This document shows, piece by piece, positions 44,820 through 56,600 of a stretch of 64,000 bases of DNA. Under the pieces are notes generated by a model that had not been told where the DNA came from, ran no database searches, and saw nothing but the letters and a program-made list of their open reading frames with translations. Origin of the DNA: Diadema setosum (Eukaryota; Echinodermata; Echinoidea; Diadematoida; Diadematidae); NCBI GenBank assembly GCA_033980235.1, contig CM067077.1, positions 8,960,602-9,024,601 on the forward strand. The letters run 5' to 3'. Positions within the stretch are counted from its first letter, which is position 1; every line of letters starts with the position of its first letter. The translations under genes and the position numbers were made by a program.

Positions 44820-46001
44820 CTTAAGCTTTATTTCTGAAGTAATTGACCTCTCACATTTCAGAGACCTGTTACTATGAACCAATGCTCTGTGGAATATGCA
44901 TACATACTTTGATCAAAACGTCAATGCGTGATTTGTACATGATTAAGCATTTACGATTACACCAATGAAGCCAAACATCAATACAGGTAAACCTACACAT
45001 GTGACCTCAGTGACCTCTCATTGTCCTGAGAGGTCAAAGTTGGATATAATGCACAGGCTAATGACCAATGTTCCATGGAATGACAAGATTCTTCTATTAT
45101 AGCATAAATGATTGTACATGGTCAACTTATTACAAAGTTGACCATTGACTATCGATAGAATATCAATATTCTGATATTTTGAGGTCATTGACCTGTCACC
45201 TTCCTCAGAGGTCAAAGGTAGAGACACGTGAGTAATTTCTCTTGCTCTGTGGAATAGGAAAACAATTCAATTGTAATACAAATGAATATAACATCTTAAT
45301 CATGTTTGTCATCAACCAATTGCACCAAATATCAATGTTCTGACATTTTGAGGTCATTGGCCTCATCATAGGTCATCTGAGGTCATCAGAGGTCAAAGGT
45401 AGAAATCTGACTCGAAAGGCTCAGTGGAACATTGAGGCAATTCCTCTTACAAAAATTAGTTTTTAGTACATAATTATCGTGTTTCAGTTATGAGTGACGC
45501 GTTAAAATATCAATTTTCTGACATTTTGAGGTCATTGACCTCTGGAGGTCATCAGAGGTCAAAGATAGAAACCTGTCAGGGCTCTGTGGAATATAAAGAC
45601 AATTTCACTGTGACAAAAATTAAGTTTTAGTACATCATTACTGTGTTTTATCATTAACTAATGATGCAAAATATCAATTTTCTGACATTTTGAGGTCATT
45701 GACCTCTGGAAGTCATCAGAGGTCAAAGGTAGAAACCTGTCAGGGCTCTGTGGAACATAAAGACAATTTCACTGTGACAAAAATTAAGTTTTAGTACATC
45801 ATTACTGTGTTTATCATTAACCAATGATGCAAAATATCAATTTTCTTAGATTTTGAGGTCATTGACCTCTAGAGGTCATCAGAGGTCAATTCAGACTTAC
45901 CTCCCGATCTTAAAATTAATCTTATAGCATGTACTAACAATGGTGAAAGTTTCATGCTTTAGTCAAATTTTGCACAATTCTTCGGCTTATCTGCTCTACT
46001 A
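44820..46001. repeat. Right arm of the AGGTCA foldback element
   Basis: Six to seven tandem units, with GAGGTCATCAGAGGTCAAAG clearest at about 45377-45880 and more decayed at about 45190, 45003 and 44845. They are followed by the unique terminal part. The arm has more units than the left arm. Confidence 0.75.
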
Positions 46002-46096
46002 GTATCCATCATGCAAGAGCGAATTGCACGCAATTCAATTATACTGCCAGGGCACGATGTGATCAACGCGAACATAGAAGCTATCTACATATTTGT

Positions 46097-46293
46097 TGCG
46101 ACACGGATTGTCGCCCCTACACGGATTGTCGCCTCCTGCTCGGGGCGACAATCCGTGACGGGCGTTGGCGGCACGGATTGTCGCCCCCTACACGGATTGT
46201 CGCCTGGCGACAATCCGTGTAGGGGGCTGGCGGCACGGATTGTCGCCTGGCAACAATCCGTGTAGGGGGCTGGCGGCACGGATTGTCGCCCGC
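46097..46293. repeat. Cluster of CACGGATTGTCGCC inverted repeats
   Basis: CACGGATTGTCGCC occurs six times and its inverse GGCGACAATCCGTG (or GGCAACAATCCGTG) three times within 200 bases. GTAGGGGGCTGGCGG lies between units. The cluster can fold into several alternative stems. No coding function. Confidence 0.85.
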
Positions 46294-46449
46294 CCTCGAA
46301 GCACATTTTGCTGGGTAATATCGTTCTAGACGTAATCATTGAAATACTAACACATAACTTACATGGCTACATCCATGCAAACATGCCATGTAAAAAGTCA
46401 TGGTGAGGTTTCAAGGAAGTGTGTATGTGCGCGTGCACATGGTAATTTA

Positions 46450-46458
46450 GTGTCCGTT

Positions 46459-46489
<31 letters not shown>
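46450..46489. repeat. (GT)n microsatellite
   Basis: A run of GT units with one or two interruptions at about 46459-46489. Confidence 0.85.
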
Positions 46490-46490
<1 letters not shown>

Positions 46491-46811
46491 ATGGAAGAAT
46501 GTGTTTATTATGTCAGTTTTTTGCGTATGTGTTTTTTTAGCTGCGCGTAGGGAGGGATACCTAGTAAGCTTTTGCTGGCATAAATGTTGATATTGATTTT
46601 ATCAGCAGCTTTGAATTTGATGAGTTTGTTTGGCAGATTTGTATATAAAATCGGAGTGGAGCTTGCGTGCGGGCGGATGCTGCTTTTCTGCATACGGTCC
46701 ATTATGTCTTATTTATCATTATTGGGAAATCGTTTCATCAGGAAGGATGTGGTATCGGTTTGGGTGTGCGTCGGTATGTGGGAAGGGGGTTACATTTCGT
46801 TATTGCAAAAG

Positions 46812-46969
46812 TTTGTTATTCTGAAGGCTCATTCGTCCGAAGGGTCATTATTCCGAAGGTTCGTTATTCCGAATTTCATTTTTGGATCAACGAACCACTA
46901 GGTATAGGGAATTGTGTGTTTCGGATAAATGAAGCCTCGGAAAAAACGAAACTTCGGAATAACGAACCT

Positions 46970-47003
<34 letters not shown>
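46812..47003. repeat. GGTTCGTTATTCCGAA inverted repeat with (GT)n
   Basis: Tandem variants of GTTATTCCGAAGG on the left are matched by CTTCGGAATAACGAACCTTC on the right, and then by a (GT)n tract (46972-47003). It probably is a small MITE-like repeat. The ORFs here are not supported. Confidence 0.7.
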
Positions 47004-47005
<2 letters not shown>

Positions 47006-47269
47006 CCGGGAAGGTGTGGGACAGCGATAAACGATATAAAATGAGAACGAATTTAGTATTTCTCTATAGTCTTACCCACTTTACGCTCCATGGATATTAC
47101 ATTTTTTTTTATTGTATTTGGGTGTGGGAGGGGTGTCCGAATGTTCTAATGATTTTTTTTTCTGGAAATATAATAGGCTTCGCTTTATTATAACAATCTC
47201 CTTAACATAACCCAGAAAGTCATGAATATCGCTGCGCAATGACAGCATAACCACATTTTTTTTTATTTA

Positions 47270-47522
47270 TTTTTTTTTAATTTTTATTTATTCATTCTCC
47301 ACTCATGGGATGGATTGCCCTGGTCAGCTAAAAGCTGGTTTTCACAGGGGTTCACATAGTTTGTCTATTCCATAACTGTAAGTAATATTTTCTTACACTG
47401 TTTAACTTATCGATCTAGATAGTATTCTATTTGTGGTATAATTATGTTATGTAGTCTTTACATTATGATGTTTATCCATATCTGAGCTGCACAAATAAAA
47501 TTCAAACTTCAAGTTCAAAATT
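47270..47522 (+). mobile_element. LINE 3'-UTR tail (solo fragment)
   Basis: The sequence ends CACAAATAAAATTCAAACTT and CAAGTTCAAA, a polyadenylation-like AATAAA followed by short TTCAA repeats. This resembles the end of the LINE at 1702. GATGGATTGCCCTGGTCAGC upstream is consistent with a LINE 3' UTR but was not matched to a named family. Confidence 0.5.
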
Positions 47523-48336
47523 TCACATATCTTTCATTACTGTAAGGCAAATGAAAGAAATGCGAAAACTTTTCACAACTTGTACGTAAATTCAATTTCA
47601 CTTTTCCCCAGTGTACAATGTAAGACAGTCCAATATGTGATGAATTTGCTGTCATAATACATTGACTTGGCAGGGATCGTCATATTGTACATAATTATTT
47701 ATAACAATCTGTAACTATGCGAAAATATCCGCAACTCTCTGTAAATAGTCGCAACTCTCCGCAGGTCTTCCGAACTATTCGGAAGTTTTAAATGCAAGTC
47801 GAAAGAACAAAATTGCGTGCCAATTCGTGCCAAATCTCTTCGTATCGCCCCGCATATTTTTTCCCGTATATGTTTTGTAAAATGCTCTGGTGACAGCAAG
47901 AGATCCCCGGGTGTCTGCAGAAAAAAAAAAAGAAAAAAAGAATGACTTATTTGGACGTAACGCCGGACGCAGAGCATTATGTGACTGGGGCCTTACGTAT
48001 ACACACGAACGCTCACACACAACACACATGGAAGTAGGGCCTACGTAGCCCACGAGCACCAAACCCCTCAGATACTCATGCAGGCACAAAACTGCGCCCA
48101 CAAACACGCACCATCACATACCCTTTGATATACACATACGCCACTATATTCCACATACACGCGTAAGCATACAGGCACACACATACACACAGACAAACAA
48201 ACCACTACCACTCTACAACCACCACACATGCACAGCTTCTACATATTGTATTACTATACTCCAAACACACACACATACACACACACACAACAAATCATAC
48301 ACATCACATATCATGCAGCTCACAATACACACACAC

Positions 48337-48385
<49 letters not shown>

Positions 48386-49702
48386 TACATACGTTACATA
48401 CATGCAGACTTATGTGTTATTATATCAAATTCTAGAAATGTCCAGGAGTTTAGAATTTTTCAGCTCAATCAATGCCTGGTTAGTGGTCCAAAGGCCAAGA
48501 TGGTACGAAAGTGAAGATGAAGTGATCGGTGTAATTCCATATCATATGAACGACTATGAGCACTATTCCCCATAGCACAATTCAAAGAACTTTTCGCTGT
48601 TGAACATACTCCAGACAACTAAATTTTGCTCGTTTCAAATCCCACACATTTGAGCGCTGATGTAATTTCATGTTGAGTTTGAGTACATACTAATGAACAA
48701 GAAAGTTTGAATACATCATGGTAATATAACAGCACATTTTTGTGTTTACATCAACATTAATACATAGCACACATAACTGACTAAATAATCTAAAAATATA
48801 TCAAATATATAATATAATGGATGAATGATAAAATAATCTTAAACTATATATAACAAAGAGCTTCATTAAATATTCACTTTAAGGTTATAATGTACACAAT
48901 GAGGTTGCTAAAAGAATCAAGAGGTATCACAGGTGCTAGTAGGTATATATATTTGCTTATTTATTTATTCATTTATATCTAAATTATACATGTCAGTGCA
49001 TGTAGGGCCTATGTATATACATTATATTTAAGTGTTTAGACTAATCTTCAGCTCCAAGTTCACTGCTACATTCTAATATGAAAACTATGATAATGTATAT
49101 GTGTATATTATATAAGAATTATATATATGTATAGAGATATAGATATGTGTATATTCCTGCACGCACAACAAATTGTAAAATTGTATTCACAATACAAAAC
49201 AGAAGCAAGAAAAGCGAAACACACAGACTATGAAATGAAATGTTACAGTCATCCTTACTTTAATAAACAAAAGGACAAATTCTTTTACAAATCTCGATTT
49301 GCTTTCGAGCATAGACACAATCATTAGATTCAACACTATTTTTCTATTATAGTATGATGTAGTCCAACGTATTGGGTAACATAAGCCTCTATACAGTAAC
49401 TGTCGTGAATATAAGGTGTTCTGTTATAAAAGGATCTGTCGGACTGTGATGTGGTGGTTCACACGGCCCCTGTATTCTGTAGGCCGAAATCGAAGTTCTT
49501 GGCATATATTCTTTCTAATCATTTACGGGTCTATACCTCCATTAAAAACAAATTATAAAAATGCCTACATAGGGTGGTGCCATTTTATGTTTGCAACCAC
49601 AGTAGATGACATAATAGTGGTAAGATACCTCTTTACAACGACAATATTAACATGAAATTGGTCCACATGAATTAAGCTTGACTTTCACAGATAAACGGCT
49701 CC

Positions 49703-49741
<39 letters not shown>

Positions 49742-49870
49742 TCTATCTCTCTCTCTTTCTCTGTTCTGAGTGCATATAATTCAGGATGGAAATGTAGGAC
49801 CTACTTTGCAATAATTTTAAAGTTACCTATTTGGAAAAAAATCTTTGAAGGCTTCCGTGGTGGTAGAACG
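47523..49870. other. No gene recognised; CA-rich tracts
   Basis: Contains CA-rich stretches at about 48000-48400, with an uninterrupted (CA)n at about 48341-48380, and a (CT)n tract at about 49709-49755. The remainder is AT-rich with no supported exon. Confidence 0.5.
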
Positions 49871-50011
49871 TTGGGTGGTAGAAGGCTTCAGGGTGCACCA
49901 CGTATTCTTTGTGGAGTATGTGAGTGGCCCTGAAAAGGGCCTACCTTTTCAGGGCCACTCACATACTCCAGAAAGAATACGTGGTGCACCGTGAAGCCCT
50001 CTACCACCCAA
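49871..50011. repeat. Hairpin of about 67-bp arms with a histone-type stem-loop
   Basis: The left arm TTGGGTGGTAGAAGGCTTCA onward is matched by the inverse ending TTCTACCACCCAA-like (CTCTACCACCCAA), with a loop of about 6 bases. At 49926-49941 the minus strand reads GGCCCTTTTCAGGGCC followed by ACTCACA, which equals the metazoan histone-mRNA 3' stem-loop (6-bp stem, TTTC loop). It is followed about 14 bases later by CAAAGAA, like the purine-rich downstream element. No histone ORF is adjacent. Confidence 0.75.
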
Positions 50012-52064
50012 CCTATTTGGAGGTTAATGAGTATAATTATTTTATTGCGTAATTGGGAATTAAACAGAGACTGATAAGTCCAGAAGAAAGACAATGTACA
50101 TGCCTATATAAATTATTCAAAACAAAAACGGTGCATTTCATCAGGTCGAAACTTTTTTTTGAGATCTCTCTAGGGTAGCAAAGTAAAGTCGCTGTATCTT
50201 TGAATGATATATCAAGTGGCAAACATTGACCAAGGTTCAAATCGACATGATGCCTATAATATATCAGTGCGCATGACTGCATATTGATATACAAAATGTT
50301 TGTCAAGAATTACAGCGTCGAAAGTAACCAATGTTAATTCTTATGTCCCTGCATCACAAAATGATCAGAAAGATAAGATCTAAGTTAATTTCATGTAAAA
50401 TTCAAGTTTGAAGAGAAGATTTTCAGCTTTAAAACGAGCTTTTAAACAGAGTAAACCGTAATGTGTGGAACAGAAAAAAAAAAACGAAATCTAAATCACT
50501 ATGAAGGGGTTGTAAAATAAACCTAAAATTTGGTACATTAATCAACAGCATTTCATTTATGATTGTATCAAAATATCAAAGCCGCTTTAGATTTTTTTAA
50601 AATTTAATAGATTTCTTGTACACTCTCACAAAACCTATGGGTGAAAACGCAGAAACTTGCTTTGAAAATGAGGATTTTTCTAAGACAATGTACTTCTATC
50701 TCATATATCTAGGAAAATAAGTTTTGAATTTAGGTACAAATAAGATCACTTAGTTTTTTTAGAAGAATAGTGGAACAGACACCTATATGAATTTCGGAAA
50801 GATATACAACGACTTTCTATTTATTGTAACTTTCCTGTAAAGTGTATCTGAACATGGTCAAAACTATTATGACTGTAAACGGGAAATCTGCTCTGTAGCG
50901 GGACGTGTGACAAGAAACGCTAATTGACTTACAAATTCACCTCTCCTTACGAGTCACTGCAAAACTTGAATATGACAGTGGTATATAAAACAAAGAAAGG
51001 GAACTAATTTTGTTCATTTGATTTTATACAGAAGTCTTACTTTTAATCGCTTTTGAATTAATGACAAGATGATGTGTATGACTTTAACAACAAAAAAATA
51101 AGTAAGTATGATTGTGCTAGCCTACGATGGAAGGCACTTTGAACCTAATTGAAAGCGAATTCAAAAGGTGGTTCATTTCGTTACTTCAACGACACAAAAT
51201 AAACATACATTAATAGAGAAAGCAGAGATTGAATCTAAGAGTTGTCATCATGCATGGTAATTTCATTTGCTGTAAATCTTATGCAATAGATGGCAGTTAT
51301 CAAGTGTAATCTTCATCTATGAGGCAATATTCTCCTTATGTTGAGGATAATTCTTGGTACAGGATAATATTTAGATAAGATTTTTTTTTTCGATGTTTAA
51401 AGCTTCTTTTCTGATTTCAGGATGTCGAAAATCCGTGCACAAAGTACCGGGGAAAAATAAACAAGGGTAGAAAGATCTATTTTGTGGCTTTGTTGTTGTT
51501 GTTGTTGTTGTTGTTATTGTTTGCTGGTTGTCTGTTGGTTTTCAAACCTTTAAAAATCCTATGATATTGAATGAGAATCAGGCTTCTGCTCTTCTTTGAA
51601 ATGATAAAGTAGCATTCCAGGCTCACCTCCTAACGTGACATTATACACATCACAATGAACTGAATATACGAGGCTCATGTAATTGGGGGACTTCAAGATA
51701 CATAAAAAGTTTTTTTTAATGAATAAATACAATAAGTTAATGAATGTGCTCATTAATCAATAGGGCCATTCTATGTTAGTAGATTTCCCTTTGATTTAAT
51801 TGTCACCAACAAACACAGCAAGGTACGATTCCAATCGGTTGATTTAAACAAAAATGATAATAAAACAAGAAACTGTTCCTAGTGGATAGCGCGAGAATTA
51901 AATAAAGAAAAAAAGAATCGGGCTGTCGGGGAAGATATGACTCCGCTGTTACAGCTACCGTGGAAACCATTTTCATCTATCCTAAGCGGGGGGGGGGGGA
52001 GGGGGGGAGAGAGAATATCAAAATGTATGGGAAATGAGGCAATACAATTTCTGGAAGTCACGAT
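50012..52064. other. Downstream flank or 3' UTR of the alternative CAPZB exon; no other gene
   Basis: AT-rich, with a (TTG)n tract at about 51495-51523 and a G-rich run at about 51988-52010. The part nearest 52064 would be 3' UTR if the exon at 52065-52143 is used. A poly(A) site could not be fixed. Confidence 0.4.
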
Positions 52065-52143
52065 TTAGCTCGAACTGGCCGAAGCCATCATCTTCTTTTG
52101 GATGGCTATGATCTCCTCCTGTTCTTGCAACGTCCGGACACAC
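52065..52143 (-). CDS. CAPZB: CAPZB alternative terminal coding exon (candidate)
   Basis: On the minus strand a pyrimidine-rich stretch and TTCATCCAG precede an open exon that begins with one base (G) completing a split codon. It then encodes CVRTLQEQEEIIAIQKKM plus MASASSS and a TAA stop (52065-52067). The phase is exactly that needed after the exon at 60622-60698 (ends TTA-AG). The first residues (xVxxL) and helical, charged character parallel the canonical tail encoded at 59622-59706, which starts in the same phase. It would replace the last 27 residues of the actin-binding tentacle. Vertebrate CAPZB also has alternative C-termini (known). Use of this exon is inferred, without transcript evidence. 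Confidence 0.65.
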
Positions 52144-52454
52144 CTGGATGAATTGGAAGAAATGTCAAAGAATCGAAAAGAAGGCATAGAAGGATACCGA
52201 GAAGTACTGACTTCAAAAGTTACACTGTAGCCATGCTTCCTAAATGTGTACATTATTCTGCATATGGAATGGAGAATATAATATATTTCCCATTAGGTTT
52301 AGTTATATTAGAAATCTAAATAATTACTGCAGTGTTTTAATTAAATGATTTTAGATTGTTTGGAGTGTCATCACGTGACGGCCATTATTTTTTATCTGAG
52401 ATAAATGTTTCACCGTGGGGCATTTTAATCAAGACTTTTCCCATGAAAAATCTG

Positions 52455-52468
52455 TTTATATATATATA

Positions 52469-52530
<62 letters not shown>
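52455..52530. repeat. (AT)n microsatellite
   Basis: Nearly pure TA repeat with one or two interruptions. Another short TA tract follows the palindrome at about 52842-52870. Confidence 0.95.
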
Positions 52531-52531
<1 letters not shown>

Positions 52532-52586
52532 TGACATCAAAGGACTTAACCACAACATGGCGGGGCGGTGCAAGAACAGTAAATCT

Positions 52587-52843
52587 ATTGACAGCAAATC
52601 TTGCACATATTAGACGTGGCTGGTGTTGGGTAGCACCCCTTTAATCATCGAGCTTTCGGGCGAAAAGCCCTTCTTCAGGATTGTGTTGGTGCTGAGTGTG
52701 GTCTTGTTGACACAGACAACACTACAATACCACACTCAGCACCAACACAATCCTGAAGAAGGGCTTTTCGCCCGAAAGCTCGATGATTAAAGGGGTGCTA
52801 CCCTACACCAGCCACGTCTATATGTGCAAGATTTGCTGTCAAT
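52587..52843. repeat. Long palindrome, arms of about 113 bp
   Basis: The left arm ATTGACAGCAAATCTTGCAC through GACGTGGCTGGTG and GCTTTCGGGCGAAAAGCCC to GGTGCTGAGTGTGGT is repeated inverted in the right arm with very few mismatches. A loop of about 30 bases separates the arms. It sits between (AT)n tracts. The right arm contains CTGAAGAAGGGC-TTTTC-GCCCGAAAGC, which has the layout CTGANGA-stem-GAAA of a hammerhead-like core. Such motifs are common in Penelope-like elements and some LINE tails. Confidence 0.85.
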
Positions 52844-53340
52844 ATATATATATTATATATATATATATATATTTTTTTTTTTTAATTTATTTATTTCTAC
52901 ATTAACTATATCAATTTCTGGGGAGTGTTAAACAACAATCTAAACTGTCGTTCGTAAAAATGCTTTATGCCTTAGTCAGCACTGTAACAATGTTATTTCA
53001 CGGAGCCCAAACCAGTGGCAGGCACTATGATGCGGTGTCCAGCAACTTCATGCGATGTATTCTACCTCTTGGTAGCAGTACTATTACATGATAAAATGTT
53101 TTCCTCGGACGGTTTAATGTTTGGGGAAAATAACCATTTATTATTGCATTGTTCATATTTAGTTTTTTTTATGATGACATCAAAATTTCTGACGGACAGT
53201 CTAGTAACCAATTTCAGGATATTATACCTTTGGATATTGTAAAGTTCAAACTTATTGAAATTGATCACAATAAGTCAAACTACAGTTCAGAACAATGAAA
53301 GATTACTGACAATGGAAAACAAAGTAGAAAGTTGGGGAAC

Positions 53341-53480
53341 TGTACAGTGGCTCAGTGGATAAGACCCAGAGCTCTCAATTATAAGGTCTGCGGTTCGAGT
53401 CCCCTGGCTGCAGCGGTTTCGCCTCTAGGCATGGTACTTTACCCTCATCGCCTAATCCTTCAGAGGGGCGTTAAAGGGAA
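53341..53480 (+). mobile_element. tRNA-derived SINE head
   Basis: A box TGGCTCAGTGG (53348-53358) and B box GGTTCGAGTCC (53392-53402) match the RNA polymerase III internal promoter consensus at tRNA spacing. The acceptor stem pairs poorly (three mismatches of seven), so it is not a functional tRNA. It is followed by CATGGTACTTTACCCTCATCGCC and CCTTCAGAGGGGCGTTAAAG, a SINE-body pattern of the sort found in echinoderm genomes (from memory). It continues directly into the MITE-like sequence at about 53480. It lies in the last CAPZB intron, antisense to the gene. Confidence 0.8.
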
Positions 53481-53660
53481 GGTCTACAGTTTCGGTTAAA
53501 ATGGGGCTTCAGATTTCCAACGGTTTTTCACGATGATTTTATTCTTTAGATAATTAGAAACTTCTTATGAAATACGAAAGAGCATATTATAATTTTAAGA
53601 GGAATGCAAAGTTTATTTGATGAAATTTGGATTTGAAATGGCTGCCATTGCTTGTTAGCA
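53480..53660. mobile_element. Half of a foldback MITE (related to 60872-61263)
   Basis: AAAGGGAAGGTCTACAGTTT, TTTTAAGAGGAATGCAAAGT and TTATTTGATGAAATTTGG match the left half of the element at 60872-61263. The right half is missing here. Confidence 0.6.
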
Positions 53661-56600
53661 AATATTCCTTGCCTTCTTGCCGGCCATGAAAAACAAACCC
53701 ATTCAATTCACCTAGAATTTCAATGTTCCCATGTTTTCACCCCCTCCCCCCGGGACCCCCCCCCCCCCCCCTCCAAAAAAAAAAAAAATACCGCATTAAC
53801 ATTATTCAAATTACAGTGTATTAAGATAATGCAATGTTTTCGTCCCAAGACGAATGTGACGCATTCCAAATTGTGCACTTTGTATCATTTCCAGTAGAAA
53901 GACTTGGAAAGTCATAAATTATCATCCATTTGTAGAATACTTTGTACGTTATTCGACGTCTGAGCTGTTAATTTACCGCTTTGTCCCAAGATTTCGTGCA
54001 AAAATATCATTTCCAACATAGCATAAAATGCCGCAATTGGGTGCGAATAATTGGGTAGGTCGGTGACATTAATGGCCGACGACAAAACAGCGGTACAACA
54101 GCGAGGTGACGAAATCTCGAGGTGGTTTAACAATTTGATTGTTCTCGTGTTTGTCGGTTTACGTATTAGCTTACTATAGTATACTTGTTATGTATTTGTT
54201 TATCAATATAATACACTATTGATACACACATACAGTGTATCGAAAAAATTTGCGTGACGAAGACAGGCTCGGAAATAGATTTTAAGTTACGTTTAAGCTC
54301 AACGATTTTCTCAGTATTGATTTTAGTACATGTACCATCAATGCGCAACATGCAACTACACGTGTAGAATAATATTATTCTTCTCATCAACTTCAGTTGT
54401 TGACAATGTATGTAAGAGGAACTGCTGAAATGTACACTACGTGTTTATTGTCCTAAAGAAAAATTATTACTGAATTTCGATGTTCATTTTGTAAAGAGTG
54501 AACCGGTCTGTCTGGCTGAGGCCCAGGGGGAAAAAAATTATGGTCTTCGCATTTTCAAAGCGCTGGATGGCGCCAAGAAACAAGAGCGCCCTCAGGGGTA
54601 CATATCATAAGTTTAATATAGTATCATGTACCTGTGCCAACATTCGAAATTACCTGGTATGCACCACGATGGAACACCGTGAACATATGATTAGTGGCAA
54701 GATGGAGGTTGTGGGCTCCATTGCTCCAAACTCGAGTATTGTTGATGACGACACACACACACACAAACACACTAACACACAAACACACACATATAAAAAC
54801 AAACAAGATATATAACAAAATTAAAATTGTTATGCTACTATACAAAGTACTTCCCAACTATGATACACATGTACACACAGTCATTCCCTTGCGCGATTTT
54901 CAAACAAGAATTAATTGTGAAACACACATTCGTTCTAAAAACACGAGCACTATTATTACTAATTATCAGTTCATGCAATGCATTCCCTCTGGAAAACTCA
55001 CTCACTCACACACATAAACACTCCAATACACACTGACAAATGATGAGATTAGATGAGATTTGAAACCACACAGTGCCATGCCAATAAAACATGCCTGTCT
55101 GCATTCACGGGCTAATTTCAACTCATCTCACTCACTCAAACTTAAACTCACATCTATGACCTACAAATTATGTTTTTTATTGTAAGTTTTTTAGTGATGT
55201 TTTTTCTTTTCTTTTTTTAGCATCAGACTTTCTTGCACTGGAAATTGGCTGTCAATTCAAATTTCACATTAAAATCTGATCTTGAGAGTAGGCCTACATA
55301 GCTAATCCACTGAATTGTTGCCATGTGATTTGAGGTGATAATTTCAGCAGCAAAAACCTACATAATGATTTGAAACTTTTGCCTTTAACCCTTGACCTAC
55401 AGCAAGTAAAGAAAAAACTTCACCCATTAGTCTATAACATTTCAAATCAAAACTTTGGAAAGTAAGATTACACAAGAGTAGAAAGTGTCGTGAAAAGTCC
55501 CCTGGCTTTTCATTCATTGCAAATACAACTCTGGAAAATCATTTACTAACAGCTGATGACAAAATTTCAACATGACTTATGCATATTGCTGCAGAAGGTT
55601 ACAAGTTTCAACACACAAAAGACCACACATAGTTAATCCATTCACACATGACCTGTGATTACTAACTGTAATACCTTTATTATCATTATCATAACTGTCA
55701 TACTGAGAATGAAGGTGACAGATCAACTTTTGATCAGTTTTTAAAAAATAATTTCCGACAAAATTAACAAAGTAAAATGTAGAGCTGAGCATTTAAAGGA
55801 TATTTGTATAAAAGAAGCTATGGAGATAATACACAATATATTTACAACCACTGTATATCAAGACAGAAAAAAGACTGCATTTGCTAGTGATTTTGTTATG
55901 TTGGAGGCGCAAACAATAGACGAAAATACTTCACTGAATGTTTCTCTCAAACAGACATTTTTTCAACAATTTAATTCTACTCCACGTAATACCTAGCATA
56001 TTGACTTACTCATAATTCGAAGCATATCCCATCCCATTATCATCTTTGAAAGTTTGCTGCTATAAATGGTATTGTATATGGCAAGCCGCTTGTGCACAGT
56101 ATGTGGGAGGGAAAGGGAATAATTTGCAAGGAACAAATTAGCATTAGTGAAGGTTTATCAGGGATGTAGGAAATACAACCCTATATACTCAATATTCCTT
56201 CACTGCGTTTGCAGTCTTTATGTATGCTGTACACACCTTCATGGCATTTCTTGTCAAACTGTCAAGCTTTTTACTGAATGAATAATTCAAAAATTGACAT
56301 TTCTGACAGTTACATGCAGATGAAAAGAGCACACTAGAACTTTTGATGCACTAATAGGCATGATCTCTCCAGTGAATGTATGTACACTAAGAAAGAGCTC
56401 AAGCGAGTGAATTCTTCATGTATTTCACAGTGCTGACTGAAATTCACAACAAAACTTTTCTCGACAGCAAGTTTGAGACAATACTTCTCCCCTACAATAA
56501 ACATTCCTGAAGCCTTTATTTTGTCAATTTATGATGAGGAGATGGTGAGGAACTACGGCATTGATCTATTATTATCAATAGGTAGATGGTTAGGGCCTTG

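Larger units (their letters stand above)
39959..46001. mobile_element. 6-kb foldback element with AGGTCA-rich arms
   Basis: The left end TAGTAGAGCAGATAAGCC (39959 on) is matched by its inverse GGCTTATCTGCTCTACTA ending at 46001. GTA lies just outside on both sides, a possible 3-bp duplication. The arms share a unique outer part of about 120 bp (AATTGTGCAAAATTTGACTA, GATCGGGAGGTAAGTCTGA). They then change into tandem units of about 165-180 bp with CCTTTGACCTCTGATGACCT. The interior (40700-44820) holds decayed tandem repeats, microsatellites and a fossil LINE. No transposase is seen. Confidence 0.75.

Noticed and set aside
52385..52613. Tyr-Ile repeat ORFs
   Set aside because: (AT)n microsatellite translated.
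53341..53412. Functional tRNA gene
   Set aside because: A and B boxes are good, but the acceptor and T stems mispair and a SINE body follows.
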